Shown one piece after another: positions 21,501 through 27,983 of a stretch of DNA of 36,564 bases. Origin of the DNA: Phoronis australis (taxonomy: Eukaryota; Phoronida; Phoronidae); assembly GCA_002633005.1 (NCBI GenBank), contig NMRA01000058.1:64001-100564 (forward strand). Reading direction: 5' to 3'. Under the pieces are notes generated by a model, which was given only the letters and a program-made list of their open reading frames with translations, ran no database searches and had not been told where the DNA came from. Every line of letters starts with the position of its first letter. Within the stretch, counting starts at the first letter, position 1. Made by a program: the position numbers and the translations under genes.

Positions 21501-23355
21501 ATTCCCAGCTCATTCATTTCTAGTTAGTGTTGAGTTACGAATTGTCGTGCAGGTACATTTGTATGTAGGATTGTGCATGTGTTACAGTGTTACTGTCATG
21601 TCACCTCATGTCATGCACTATGGAAGGACGTCAAATTAAATGAATCTGATCTGAACATGTGCCTAATAGCAGGTGACCAGCGGGAGCGCAGCTTAAAGAC
21701 TATATGTGAAATAAGAACTGGTAATAATAATATTATAACAATATTAATAATATAACAGAAATGATATAACAAAAATAATAATAATAATATTACAATAATA
21801 ATAACATTACAATAAGAATAATAATGTGACAATAATAATAATAATAATAATAATAATCATATACTTTATTTATAAAGGATAAAATACAATAGATTTAGAA
21901 AAACATGCTTTATTTAGCACTGTCCTCACAGCAATAAATTAAATTAAATAACATAAGTTAGATTAAATTAAGTTACAATGAATTAAATGAATAATTACCT
22001 ATTAAATTGAATTGAAATAAGTTGAAACTTTTATACGGTATATACAATGATTGTAGAAAGGATAAATAACTGAAAACGAAGGGAGGGACAGCTATGATGA
22101 CCACATCCACAAGTAACTGATGAGTTTGTGTCTGAAGTCATTATGTTAACCATCTCTCCCTTTTAGGGTATGTGGTAAATCAATCTGTTGTGGCTTGAAT
22201 ATAAAAGAGTATAACGAAGTCCTGTGTATGGGGACAACAAAATTGTTTGAGGAAGAAAATCTGGTCCTGATTTGATGCCTGTTTCAAACAAATAATAATT
22301 TAGGAGGTAAATAAGCTGGTACATTACTGTGAACACATTTTCGCACCATACACAATTGTCTATACCGTGTATAAAATATTTGTCTATAGGCAACCATCCC
22401 ACTCTGAGTTCAGCATTTCGCCTAAGATACGCAACCATGTTGCCGGTTAAGTTGTTCCTCATGACTCGTGAGAACATATCGTGTAGAGAAGACCAAGCAT
22501 AATTTAACCCTGTGCTGGATATTTGGAATATTCCAGATATCCAGCACAGATAGGGTCCGAAGTCAGTGCCAGAGTGGGTAAACTGAACCGATGCTGAACA
22601 TTCAGTATACGCGTGCTTGACATGAGAAGTTTTCACAAGTATCATTGGCCATATTGACAAAATACTGTAACACCCTGCATACTAGCCTTGGTGCAAAGCT
22701 ATACTATACAGCTAGGTGGCTGGCTACTTGCTTACATGTACAAGCCGTAATGGCTGAACCACAAAGTGGAGCAGCAGATCACTCTAGAGACCATGTAAAT
22801 GATGGGTTCGTTTCAACTTTATGCAGAAACCTTGTTCCAATCATATTGTCAAGTTGTGCTTCAGTAACCTTATTTGTTACTAACAGTATATGTAGTTGTA
22901 GATACCGTGAAAATGGTCAGACTTCAAACTCGTTGCATAGGTTTTCAAACTCGAAGCCAGTAAGCCAAACTCTTCACGACTCAAAACTCGAGGCACTGAC
23001 AACTCAAAGCAGGTTGTGGAGAACACTGGGTTTCTAGGGAACAGTGCATGTTAATGTTTGATTACTGCAGTTAGGATGAAAGTACTGTTTTCATGACCAC
23101 ATTTCAGGAACTGTTGGAGCCGCTGCCAATTACACACACCTCCGTCATTCAGTGACAGGTGACAACCAATCTCCGGTGGACATAACCAATCAGTGGTTAG
23201 CTAGTGAGGCCACCAAACACCGCATCGAAGTGACAAGTATTCTGCCCGAGGACAATGTGATGCCTGTCAACTGTCTGGACATTCTCAAGAATGTATTACT
23301 ATGTGGGATGGATGGGGAGGCTTTATACACCGTCAGGAATTTGACCATAAGGTGA
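3416..23355 (+). CDS. NUP43: NUP43, WD40 nucleoporin of the nuclear pore Y complex (8 coding exons)
   Basis: Join of 3416-3532, 5947-6063, 9904-9981, 10724-10889, 13763-13898, 14915-15066, 17560-17667 and 23108-23355 gives one open frame of 1122 nt (373 residues and TGA). The protein aligns by eye along its whole length with vertebrate NUP43: N-terminal KYVSQKL..IRWRP and ETFATGSW, then WD-repeat ends VWNV (W46), VWDFRQP (W190), IWDMRQ and WHWD, and a C-terminal LCGMDGEALY block. NUP43 is a seven-bladed beta-propeller of the NUP107-160 (Y) complex, a structural part of the pore coat that also goes to kinetochores in mitosis. ATG 3416 is chosen because it matches the family N-terminus and has A at -3 and G at +4. 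An in-frame ATG at 3353 would add 21 residues unlike the family. Intron phases are 0,0,0,1,2,1,1. Intron 4 has a GC donor. Confidence 0.95.
3852..4087 (+). repeat. Tandem duplication, two 118-bp units with YY1-like motifs
   Basis: Units 3852-3969 and 3970-4087 are both exactly 118 bp and agree at about 99 of 118 positions by my count. Each carries CCGCCATCTT (3891-3900 and 4009-4018), which matches the core of a YY1 binding site, and each ends in CACGTTAGGTA. They lie in NUP43 intron 1, about 320 bp after exon 1. The divergence means the duplication is old and not a cloning or assembly artefact. Confidence 0.85.
4143..4454 (+). repeat. Pair of 58-bp direct repeats
   Basis: 4143-4200 and 4397-4454 match at 50 of 58 positions (both begin ACCGA.TGTTTTTT and contain GTAGATTTTACTAAT). 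They are 254 bp apart in intron 1. An ambiguous base follows the first copy at 4201. They may be two pieces of one dispersed repeat. Confidence 0.7.
4892..5180 (-). mobile_element. Possible LINE 3' tail with (TAAA)n
   Basis: A TTTA microsatellite at 4892-4910 is followed (plus coordinates) by AT-rich non-coding sequence. Read on the minus strand, this looks like a LINE 3' untranslated region ending in TAAA repeats, similar in layout to the better supported tail at 36105-36429. No coding motif was found, so this is tentative. Confidence 0.35.
5240..5419 (-). CDS. Unrecognised coding-like segment, possible terminal exon, 59 codons and stop
   Basis: The minus strand is open from an upstream TGA (5422-5420) to TAA (5242-5240). 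The predicted peptide has a lysine-rich, coiled-coil-like stretch (LLRLLKEQKTTQKKAKKIVE) and ends GLQQFYFNHKLFYKYDIDF. It looks coding rather than random: it is rich in Lys and aromatic residues and has no low-complexity runs. AATAAA lies about 37 bp after the stop (minus strand, 5203-5198). Possible splice acceptors on the minus strand are TTTTAG and TACCAG just before or inside the segment. I do not recognise the family. It could be the last exon of a gene nested in NUP43 intron 1, a retrocopy, or part of a mobile element. No upstream exon was identified. Confidence 0.3.
   Translation of the reverse strand, partial: NFSCSLQHATWNYQCMQAELLRLLKEQKTTQKKAKKIVESGLQQFYFNHKLFYKYDIDF
5947..6063 (+). 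CDS. NUP43: NUP43 exon 2
   Basis: Residues 40-78, starting VNRVCVWNVEES and ending GDVTDLK. Acceptor CTTTTGTAG|GTG, donor AAA|GTATGG, phase 0 on both sides. Confidence 0.93.
6064..8838. other. Intron 2, left part: no gene recognised
   Basis: Contains a T-rich degenerate minisatellite at about 6755-6905 (units like CATTCCCTTGAATTTTTT), a 12-bp inverted repeat CATTTTATGTAC / GTACATAAAATG at about 7213-7257, and a poly-G / poly-C patch at 7328-7372. Several open frames on both strands (for example 7304-7663 plus, 7594-8024 minus) have no recognisable motif and overlap one another. I treat them as chance. Confidence 0.5.
8839..9594 (+). mobile_element. Non-autonomous DNA transposon (MITE) with TACCGTA/TACCATA tips
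   Basis: The left end starts TACCGTATTCGCCC and continues GCCCATGCCCCTATAAG. The right end, read in reverse complement, starts TACCATAAAC and continues TTAACGCCCATGCCC, so the two ends are imperfect terminal inverted repeats of roughly 80 bp with an AAGCGCCCA block at their inner side. It encodes no protein. A second copy lies inverted at 20503-20900. Confidence 0.7.
9904..9981 (+). CDS. NUP43: NUP43 exon 3
   Basis: Residues 79-104, FIDHNLIIASSSTGDITVF and following to GSK. Acceptor TATTTTTTAG|TTT, donor AAG|GTATGT, phase 0. Confidence 0.92.
10724..10889 (+). CDS. NUP43: NUP43 exon 4 (followed by a GC donor)
   Basis: Residues 105-159 and one base of codon 160. Contains KWSAIHCH and IVTVGEDGRLNFL, the latter matching the VTVGEDGRINLF block of the family. 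Acceptor TTAATTTCAG|TCA. The exon must end at ATA G to join exon 5 in frame, which leaves AG|GCAAGT as donor. The nearest GT, six bases further, would put a stop eight bases into exon 5. Confidence 0.92.
11257..12290 (+). repeat. TGCGCCCAC-family element, copy 1 (diverged)
   Basis: Starts with a decayed form of the family hairpin (ATGCGCTCGTATATTTGTAT). It then shows internal units with phrases such as GGCTGTATCTCCTAAA, CATAAAATTTG, GCATCTATTA and CTAGTGGCAATTT, which recur about 400 bp apart. No protein is encoded. The same phrases fill 12681-13252, 13990-14512 and 19029-20327, so this is an interspersed family and not unique intron sequence. Right boundary approximate. Confidence 0.7.
12461..12672 (+). 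repeat. Dispersed repeat, inverted partner of 17017-17230
   Basis: Shares GAGGTGTTGAAATT.., CAGTCTGTTCAGCA.TTCACA, GGTGTCAGCT.ATCGCTTGAA and a TTATTTCGCT end with the reverse complement of 17017-17230. It is preceded at about 12374 by TTAAAGGAGAATG, a 13-mer that also begins the THAP-bearing block at about 15618. Probably a MITE or the end of a larger DNA transposon. Confidence 0.65.
12681..13252 (+). repeat. TGCGCCCAC-family element, copy 2 (5' part) with perfect 32-bp palindrome
   Basis: Begins with a perfect palindrome at 12681-12712: 15-bp arms TATGCGCCCACATAT / ATATGTGGGCGCATA around AA. Downstream are the family phrases GTATCTCCTAAACCCCTCACA, CCCCCTAGTGGCAATTTTAG and GCGCCCATGGCTGTATCT-like sequence. 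Breaks off near 13252, before the family's 3' end. Confidence 0.8.
13763..13898 (+). CDS. NUP43: NUP43 exon 5
   Basis: Codons 160 (part) to 205 (part): DKAESNTINAVAFL, then ANSSGQLKVWDFRQ with W190, to KIFL. Acceptor TGTTTTCAG|AC, donor TTGTT|GTGAGT. Starts in phase 1 and ends in phase 2. Confidence 0.94.
13990..14512 (+). repeat. TGCGCCCAC-family element, copy 3 (3' part)
   Basis: Holds TTTTGCGCCACCTGGTGGCC, CATAGCTGTATCTCCCAAAC and AAGTGGCAATTTCATTTTG, and ends with GCATTCGTGGACGCATTTCA, the family's 3' tip (compare GTGGGCGCA at 20319-20327). Its 5' part is missing. NUP43 exon 5 lies between this copy and copy 2. Confidence 0.75.
14915..15066 (+). CDS. NUP43: NUP43 exon 6
   Basis: Codons 205 (part) to 256 (first base): TGDRVPLHCLDKHPNQPHIV, ATGGQDGMLCIWDMRQ, ITLMEAHAAD. 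Very close to the family blocks TGDRVPLHC and ATGGQDGML. Acceptor TTGTCTATAG|G, donor GACA|GTAAGA. Confidence 0.95.
15321..15530 (+). repeat. TGCGCCCAC-family element, copy 4 (short deletion derivative)
   Basis: Starts with the hairpin TGCACCCAC / GTGGGTGCA (15322-15330, 15341-15349). Keeps AAATTTGGTAGATGTGTTC, TGGCTACGAATTTCGGAC and TGTGTCCCTAGTGGCAAC, then ends near a second ATGCACCCACT at about 15510. Only about 200 bp, so it has lost most of the internal units. Confidence 0.7.
15798..16040 (+). pseudogene. THAP-type zinc finger fragment, frameshifted
   Basis: Frame 1 gives RCIVPACPNYEAEKKAGISF (from about 15798), the CxxxxC start of a THAP (C2CH) DNA-binding domain. One missing base near 15877 shifts the frame, after which the second frame reads MLRKWLAVLKN, then HLCVRGRHFVDSDFFDEFR, the conserved Trp and the C..H F part. 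The usual spacing at the last pair is C-x2-H; here it is C-x4-H, one more odd point. THAP domains occur in host transcription factors and at the N-terminus of P-element-like transposases. The block begins at about 15618 with TTAAAGGAGAATG, shared with another repeat, so a DNA transposon is the likelier source. Confidence 0.7.
17017..17230 (-). repeat. Dispersed repeat, inverted partner of 12461-12672
   Basis: In reverse complement it matches 12461-12672 over roughly 210 bp with indels: CAGAGGTGTTGAAATTATCC, CAGTCTGTTCAGCAGTTCAC, GGTGTCAGCTTATCGCTTGA. It could form the right part of the THAP-bearing block that starts near 15618. Confidence 0.65.
17560..17667 (+). CDS. NUP43: NUP43 exon 7
   Basis: Codons 256 (part) to 292 (first base): MLDIKFHPLSPNNLFTCSQD, GSVWHWDGSS. 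It matches the FHPSNPEHLFTCSEDGSLW region of vertebrate NUP43. Acceptor TTTGCTTTCAG|TG, donor CTTG|GTGAGT, phase 1 on both sides. Confidence 0.95.
17940..18136 (+). pseudogene. LINE RT thumb fragment (RTE-like)
   Basis: Plus-strand reading gives QASQQMGLSLNAKKTEF then MVITRK. After a frameshift near 18040 it reads CNVTVNGKALTQ, VDNFKYLGTMISADGKC. The order LN..KTE..V, then V.F.YLG..IS.DG is the region that follows the YADD box in RTE/I/Jockey-type RTs. The catalytic part is absent. The fragment stops abruptly at the junction with a minus-strand Penelope piece. Confidence 0.7.
18139..18360 (-). pseudogene. Penelope-like element RT fragment
   Basis: Minus-strand reading gives EKLNNIAPTIRFTMEEE, then NNSLSFLDIPVTR, TTSVYYKKTHTGQYLDFNSN and HIKGVK. 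The series LN..P.I.FTMEEE, L.FLD..V.R, T.VY.K.THT..YL.F.SNH is typical of Penelope-like retroelement RTs, where YRKPTHT is usual; here it is YYKKTHT. An upstream in-frame TGA lies near 18334. No endonuclease part is present. Confidence 0.75.
19029..20327 (+). repeat. TGCGCCCAC-family element, copy 5 (longest, both tips)
   Basis: Starts with the near-palindrome TATGTGCCCACATAT / ATATGTGGTCGCATA (19029-19060) and ends with GTGTATTCGTGGGCGCA (to 20327), so the tips TGYGCCCAC and GTGGGCGCA are inverted to each other. Inside, a unit of about 446-455 bp occurs about 2.5 times: CTAGTGGC.ATTCTTACTGTTTTCG at 19363 and 19814, GTATCTCCTA at 19113, 19556 and 20012, GGCATCTATT at 19299 and 19748. There is no coding capacity; open frames here (for example 19353-19595) repeat in the other copies and look non-coding. 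Confidence 0.8.
20503..20900 (-). mobile_element. TACCGTA-tipped MITE, second copy (inverted, partial)
   Basis: The reverse complement starts TACCGTATTTGCCC at 20900 and runs in register with 8839 onward: GCCCATACCCCTATAAGTGC, GCATTTTCAGACTTTTCT, ACAGTCCTGAAAAAATCATT. The matching right end was not found, so the copy is truncated near 20503. With 8839-9594 it forms an inverted pair about 11.7 kb apart across five NUP43 exons. Confidence 0.7.
21719..22160 (-). repeat. (ATT)n microsatellite and probable LINE 3' tail
   Basis: 21719-21857 is an imperfect AAT/ATA microsatellite, ending in an almost pure AAT run. On the minus strand it is preceded by ATAAATAAAGTATATGATT, which reads as a polyadenylation signal followed by a microsatellite tail, the usual 3' end of CR1/L2-type LINEs. 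A minus-strand frame at 22163-22660 just upstream (165 codons) has no RT motif, so I cannot confirm it belongs to the LINE. Confidence 0.5.
22511..22548. repeat. 38-bp near-perfect palindrome
   Basis: TGTGCTGGATATTTGGAAT (22511-22529) is followed directly by ATTCCAGATATCCAGCACA. The arms are 19 bp with a single mismatched pair and no loop. It lies in intron 7 within an otherwise unremarkable stretch. Confidence 0.85.
23108..23355 (+). CDS. NUP43: NUP43 exon 8 (last coding exon)
   Basis: Codons 292 (part) to 373 and TGA: GTVGAAANYTHLRHSV, then ITNQWLASEATKHRIEVTSI, VNCLDILKNVLLCGMDGEAL, ending TVRNLTIR. The block SSWLSTDPAKDRIEITSLLP..VNTLDVLG..LVCGTDAEA of the vertebrate protein is matched in order. 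Acceptor CATTTCAG|GA, entry phase 1. Confidence 0.95.
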
Positions 23356-23514
23356 CAAGTGTCTGGACCATGGGTGAATAAGAACTGAGCTTTTGTAGAG
23401 AAGTGTACCATTTTCTGATTCATTGATGTCTTGAATGAAGAAGTTTGTAATGCCGTGTAATAATAATTATTTATCCCATCGGCATTGAATCTGTCGAGGG
23501 AAATGCGGTCACGT

Positions 23515-23520
23515 AATAAA
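23515..23520 (+). terminator. NUP43 polyadenylation signal AATAAA (candidate)
   Basis: First canonical AATAAA after the stop, 160 bp downstream, in ACGTAATAAAGTTTTCC. It implies a short 3' untranslated region of about 180 nt. No transcript evidence is available. Confidence 0.55.
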
Positions 23521-24060
23521 GTTTTCCATATTCACCTCCCGCACTACTTCAACAGTGACCTCTGACATGTAAAGTTCAAAAGGAAGGTTATATGTCGACT
23601 CGACGTCTTCAGCCGGTTCGATACTCAAACTTTCCCAATATAGTTGAAAGTAATACATTTGCATCAGTGTAACTAACACTCGCCATGCAACCAGGCCCTA
23701 AACGTAAAATCTGGAACAAAGCTGTTCATTATAAGACACTGATGCCTCAGTTTTCAATTGCTGAATCGTCTGCAACTCAGGCACCGATTCCTAGGAAACA
23801 AAAAGTATAAAATGTTTTTTAACTAGTTCCCGGAGATGTTACGAGTTCACTGCACAGTTGTCGTTTTCATCTTTGTTACCTCTTTTCAAGAAATAAATCG
23901 TTACTTTTAAAACTGTTTCTTTTACAAGAGAAAACTTGCAACCTAACGCGCAAGTAAATACATATAGGATGTGATCCGCCATGTGAACAGTCTGAGTGAT
24001 GTATTTGAAAAATCTGCCGAATAATGTTAGAAACTTAGAAATTCGAAGCGCATGGGATAA

Positions 24061-24207
24061 ATACAAAACGCACCGAGAGTGGCGTACATGAAGTAATATC
24101 CCACTCGACCTTATTCCACGTATCGACCTCGACATTCGGTCGATACGTGGAATAATGTCTCGTGGTCTATTACTTCATGTACGCCACTCTCGGCACGTTT
24201 TGTGTAT
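24061..24207. mobile_element. Foldback (hairpin) element
   Basis: Two perfect arm pairs share one axis. The outer pair is 26 bp (24073-24098 with 24168-24193; starts CCGAGAGTGGCGTACATG) and the inner pair 18 bp (TTATTCCACGTATCGACC, 24111-24128, with 24138-24155) around a 9-base loop. Between them are 12-base partly matching segments, and weaker pairing (ACAAAACG / CGTTTTGT) extends outward. The whole forms a stem of about 70 bp, typical of a foldback MITE or a hairpin left by one. Confidence 0.85.
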
Positions 24208-25270
24208 GTAGTGCAATGGTTTGGCAAACCTCTCTTCAAGTGTGACCAAAATCAGAGCTGGAGGTGTGTGAGTGGATCTTTTGCTATCATTGTTGAGGAT
24301 CATAATGAGTCACTGAATACTAAGTACAAAGTGCATTAATTTTGCTGTATGGAGGCGAAATTCATACTCGCATAGACATTTAGAACAGACTACACACTTG
24401 GAAGAGTTGCTGTTATTGCATTACAACATGCCTGGTACATTTTGTTCAGTCGCAACCAACTGTAATGTATATAAGTTGAGATGATTACAGCAAAGTTAGA
24501 ATAGCACAGCTTCAACAATTGTGTAACATCTTAAATGATTTAAGTATTGCATATGGCCCTGTCTATGTTGTTCTGAAGAACCCAATTAGGTTAGGCAAAC
24601 AGCCTTGGGTTCTCTCAGGAGTCATCTCAATTTACTAGGACTTACAATGGACCCTTTTATATCCCACGCAGGCAGTTAAGTTAGGGTTGGTAAATCATCT
24701 CGGTGAAGCAACCAGTAAACTCTGTATGGTTCATTGTTAGCATGTAATTAAGAATGTGGACTTGCTGTTAGTAGTGAAAAATAAAACAAGAATTCCATTC
24801 CAAACCGATGGATTTTAAACTGATGCTTCAGTGGACTGTAATGGCCATTTTTGGATATTGCAGGAATGTTGAAATTTTCGCTATGCTGCTATATTTTGTG
24901 TTCAAAAGTTCACCCACAATTACAGTTTACTTTAACTTGGATGAAGATTTTTAAGCAGTTGAATTCCACTGTTTTTAAATGGTATCAACCATGCCACCAA
25001 ATACAATTGTTGTAGGATGTGTTCTAATGATTCACATTGCTAAATGTCCAGGTATGAAAGAAATTGTGTTTGGTCTCCATAAGGTCTGCCTATCTTGACA
25101 ACCAGAATTTGAGATTGCTTCAAACAGAAGGTGCTAAATGATACTCTCACAACACTAAGAGTTGAATGTCAAATATTTCCTACCTCGGTGAAAACCACAG
25201 GTCAGTACGGTGGTTGAAAATATTTAGGGAACATTAGGATCCTGTAGAAAACGAGAAAATTAGTTAATTA
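24208..25270. other. Intergenic stretch, nothing recognised
   Basis: No protein motif, RNA gene or repeat pair could be identified on either strand. AT-rich, with no long open frame. Confidence 0.5.
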
Positions 25271-25708
25271 GGGGAGAGTGGGGTAAAACGGCACCCTCAA
25301 CTTTAAAGATCCATTACCCGAAAAGTGTACAATGTATGTACAATGAATTAATCATGTTCGAAGAGGTTACCTTGTAGTTTACAAAAAACATAATTAGTAG
25401 AATTAAAATTGCACCGTCTTGGCCCAAGACAGATTTGACTTTTTATGGGGTGCTGGGCCGTTTTACGCTTCCTTGCGGTTAAGACGGTCAGTGCAGTTGG
25501 GTAAAACGGCCCTGCTACTACGAACACAGATTAAATGTAATCATCGATTTATACAATGAAATTTCATAACAAAAGTCTTTTTCTTCTTTATTTTTAAATC
25601 ATACATTATACAATATGCGTTCTTAGCTTTTAAAAACTTAACATGACGAAACTGGCAGTTTACATTTAATGTAACAACTAACAATAATTTTTACACCACG
25701 AACAGTCG

Positions 25709-25915
25709 CTAGAGGCAGAGGTAACAGACGTAGTCTTCGTTTTCGCTATCTACCCCGGCACATTGGTCATGGGCCCATTTTTCGCAACTTGAGCACTTGA
25801 TCCAGCCGTCATCATCGCATGTTTCTTCGCAGAATATGCAGGCCTGGTCATTGCTTTCATCATCATTGATGTCGCCAACTGTTTTATCCTCTTCTGACTT
25901 TTTGGTGCTTTGCAC
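25709..25915 (-). CDS. PHD-like zinc finger domain of the pogo-like transposase (part)
   Basis: Open frame of 68 codons with C-x2-C, W-x2-C-x2-C-x2-W-x-H-x2-C and a final C-x2-C, the spacing of a PHD-type finger, preceded by an acidic stretch. Such fingers bind histone tails in host proteins. In animal pogo/jerky-type transposases a similar Cys/His module is sometimes found at the C-terminus. The frame differs from that of the preceding basic tail, so it is only an exon-like remnant here. Confidence 0.6.
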   Translation of the reverse strand: MQSTKKSEEDKTVGDINDDESNDQACIFCEETCDDDGWIKCSSCEKWAHDQCAGVDSENEDYVCYLCL

Positions 25916-27818
25916 ATAGATGCAAAATGTCTTTTTTTCTTCGAATCAGTCATTCATTTTCTTTCTTCACCTTTTCTCTTCCGCTCTTCCATTTCTTCAG
26001 TCTTCTTCAGTTTTAGTTCGACAGCAACCTCAAGCGTTTTCTTGTACGGGCTGCTAGTAAGAAGAGTTGCTTTGCTGCTTGAGCGCTTACCTTCCCTTGA
26101 TATGGTTGTGCATGCGGTACCTCAAGTATGTTGGCTGGAGACACATACGTTGTTTCATGGGTTGTTCTTGGGAGTTTATTGCAAAACGAATCATAGGCCG
26201 TTTCATTTAAACCTCTCTCATCGTTTTCCGACGACTGGAGGCTGGCATCAGCAGGTGCTTGCTCATCAGATTGGTTGTCAACAACAATGTCCTCTTCTTG
26301 GTGGCAAGTATTGTCAGTGACAAATGAAGGTGCAAAATCATGATCCTGGAAAACATGGCGATTGACTGGATAAATGTCTGTTTTCCTGAAACCATTTGCA
26401 GCAATAAGACCTGTCGTGGACTTCAGGTATGCTTCGTTGAACAGTTTGGCAACTTGAAACGTTGTTACTGTTCTCCCTGGATTGTTTCGCATCCAAACTT
26501 CTATCGCCTGGTTGTAATAAGTGGATAGCGGTTTCACTGAATGATACATCGAGCGGCTGCAACCGATGCGTGCAGTGAGCAGGAAAGCACAGCATATGCA
26601 CACCGTGGTCTCTTGCGTAGTTAATGAGATCTATGTTGGTCGTGTGTGACGAGTGCCCGTCTTGCAAGTTGCACTAACATTACTGGGTTTTCTTTCGTTG
26701 CTCCAACAACTGTTACTAAGTGTAGGAACCACTGGAAAAAGCTTTCAGTTTGTATCTAACCACTTTTGTGACAAGTGTAGATGGACCCGCGTGGTGCTTC
26801 ATTCATCAGCTCCATTTTTATTCGCTAGCGCGGAAAAACAAACATAGGAGGCACAAATGTGCCCGTGGCACTCATACAGATTTCAACTGTCACTAGTTGA
26901 CCGCGTTCCGCCGATGTGATGCTTCCGACTTGTTTCTTTCCTTTAAGCGCTATAATTTGCAAAGGCCTGGATTGTACGGTGGAGAGTCCCGTTTCGTCCA
27001 CGTTGTAAACACGGTCAGGTGCAAAGTCATCCATTAGTTTCTCAAGGACATCAAAAAAACTTAGAGACGATAACCTTGTAGAACGCACGTGCTCTTAAAC
27101 TTGACGTTGCCTCTGGTGTACGGATGGCAAGCTCAGCATGCCGAGATAAAAACCCATAAACCCAGTCCTTTCCAGCCATGTTGTTACTGAATCGATGTGG
27201 TATTCCATTTTTCTCTACCAGCTGATAAGCAAGAAGTCGGATGTCCTTAATGCCAATGCCAAACATTGTCTCTTCAAGCCTCAATACATGCTGCGCCAAT
27301 TCAGGCTCCATCTGTAGTGTAAAGGTGTTCTGTAATACAAATAATTACAAAATTGTGCTATACAAGTTATATGCACTATATCTTGCGTGAAATGTAATTG
27401 TATAGTGATATATCACCTCTATTAACGGAACTGCAATATCCCAATGCGGTTGAAAAATCATCACCTCACACGAAAAACTCAAATCACATACCGAGACAGT
27501 CAGTCTATTTAAACTGCAATTCTCGCTTTATCAACCATTTAATTTGTCTCATAGTTGACATAAATATTAATATTAAAACAATTTTTCAATGTAGTTTATT
27601 TTATTACTTACTGTAAAACGACAGAGAACTTTGGAGGATCCTTTCGCCCGAACATTCTGGTCTTTAAATCTAAGCTTCAGAGTGGTTCTCGGTACTCCAA
27701 ACTGCCTTGCAGCAATGTTACAGCCCATCTCTCTCCTTCTCATCGCGGCTATTGCCTTCTCCATGTCCTCACTTTCCCACGCATTTCGTGTAGACGTTCT
27801 TATATATTTCCGCGGCAT
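25709..27818 (-). pseudogene. pogo/jerky-type transposase, two exons, C-terminal PHD-like finger, frameshifted
   Basis: Exon 1 (27818-27612, 69 codons) is a Psq-type helix-turn-helix: MPRKYIRTSTRNAWESEDME, AAMRRREMGCNIAARQFGVP. It ends ACA|GTAAGT; the acceptor TTACAG ends at 27330, and exon 2 starts NTFTLQMEPEL at 27329, in frame (282-bp intron). Exon 2 carries a CENPB-type HTH (NNMAGKDWVYGFLSRH) and a DDE domain with all three acidic residues: YNVDETG (about 26995), LQDGHSSH (about 26660) and HRLQPLDVS (about 26555). Next come KPLSTYYNQAIEVW and a Lys/Glu-rich tail. The end (25915-25709) is a zinc finger: CIFCEETC, GWIKCSSCEKWAHDQC, CYLC. Four breaks disable it: an extra base in an A7 run (27053-27059), frame changes near 26820 and 26550, and another near 26060. 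Its normal role is cut-and-paste transposition. Confidence 0.85.
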
Positions 27819-27886
27819 TATCTAAAAACAAAACATTAAAATTATTTCTGCTATCTATTAAATATGTATGGGGTAAAACGGTCACC

Positions 27887-27983
27887 CTGTCCGTCTTATC
27901 CCACTACCCAGCTGTCCGTCTTATCCCACTACCCTGCTGTCCGTCTTATCCCACTACCTAGCTGTCCGTCTTACCCGTTAAGG
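27887..27983 (+). repeat. 25-bp tandem repeats at the right end of the pogo-like element
   Basis: Units 27887-27911, 27912-27936 and 27937-27961 each read CTGTCCGTCTTATCCCACTA then CCCAG, CCCTG or CCTAG. A fourth partial unit (27962-27983) starts CTGTCCGTCTTACCC. They contain the element's terminal motif, so they may be repeated transposase-binding sites. Confidence 0.9.

Larger units (their letters stand above)
25271..27983 (-). mobile_element. pogo/Tigger-like DNA transposon
   Basis: The left tip GGGGAGAGTGGGGTAAAACG (25271) and the right-end phrase CCGTCTTATCCCACTACCC are inverted versions of one motif, G(T/A)GGG(G/A)TAA(A/G)ACGG. Related copies occur near both ends (GGGTAAAACGG at about 25499; GGGTAAAACGGTCACCC at about 27870). 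A TA lies next to the left tip, as expected for Tc1/mariner/pogo insertions. Between the tips is a minus-strand transposase gene. The right end is expanded by tandem 25-bp units. Confidence 0.8.

Noticed and set aside
22163-22660. 165-codon open frame on the minus strand
   Set aside because: No RT, endonuclease or other motif found, and it includes the 38-bp palindrome. It could be LINE-related because a LINE-like tail follows, but I cannot support a product.
22645-23037. 130-codon plus-strand open frame before NUP43 exon 8
   Set aside because: Lies wholly inside intron 7, has no recognisable domain, and reads like chance (Ser/Thr/Leu mix without motif).
25910-26320. 136-codon plus-strand open frame in the pogo-like element
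   Set aside because: Antisense shadow of the transposase C-terminal part.
27887-27983. CRISPR-like array of 25-bp units
   Set aside because: The units are directly adjacent with no spacers and carry a transposon end motif; the genome is eukaryotic.
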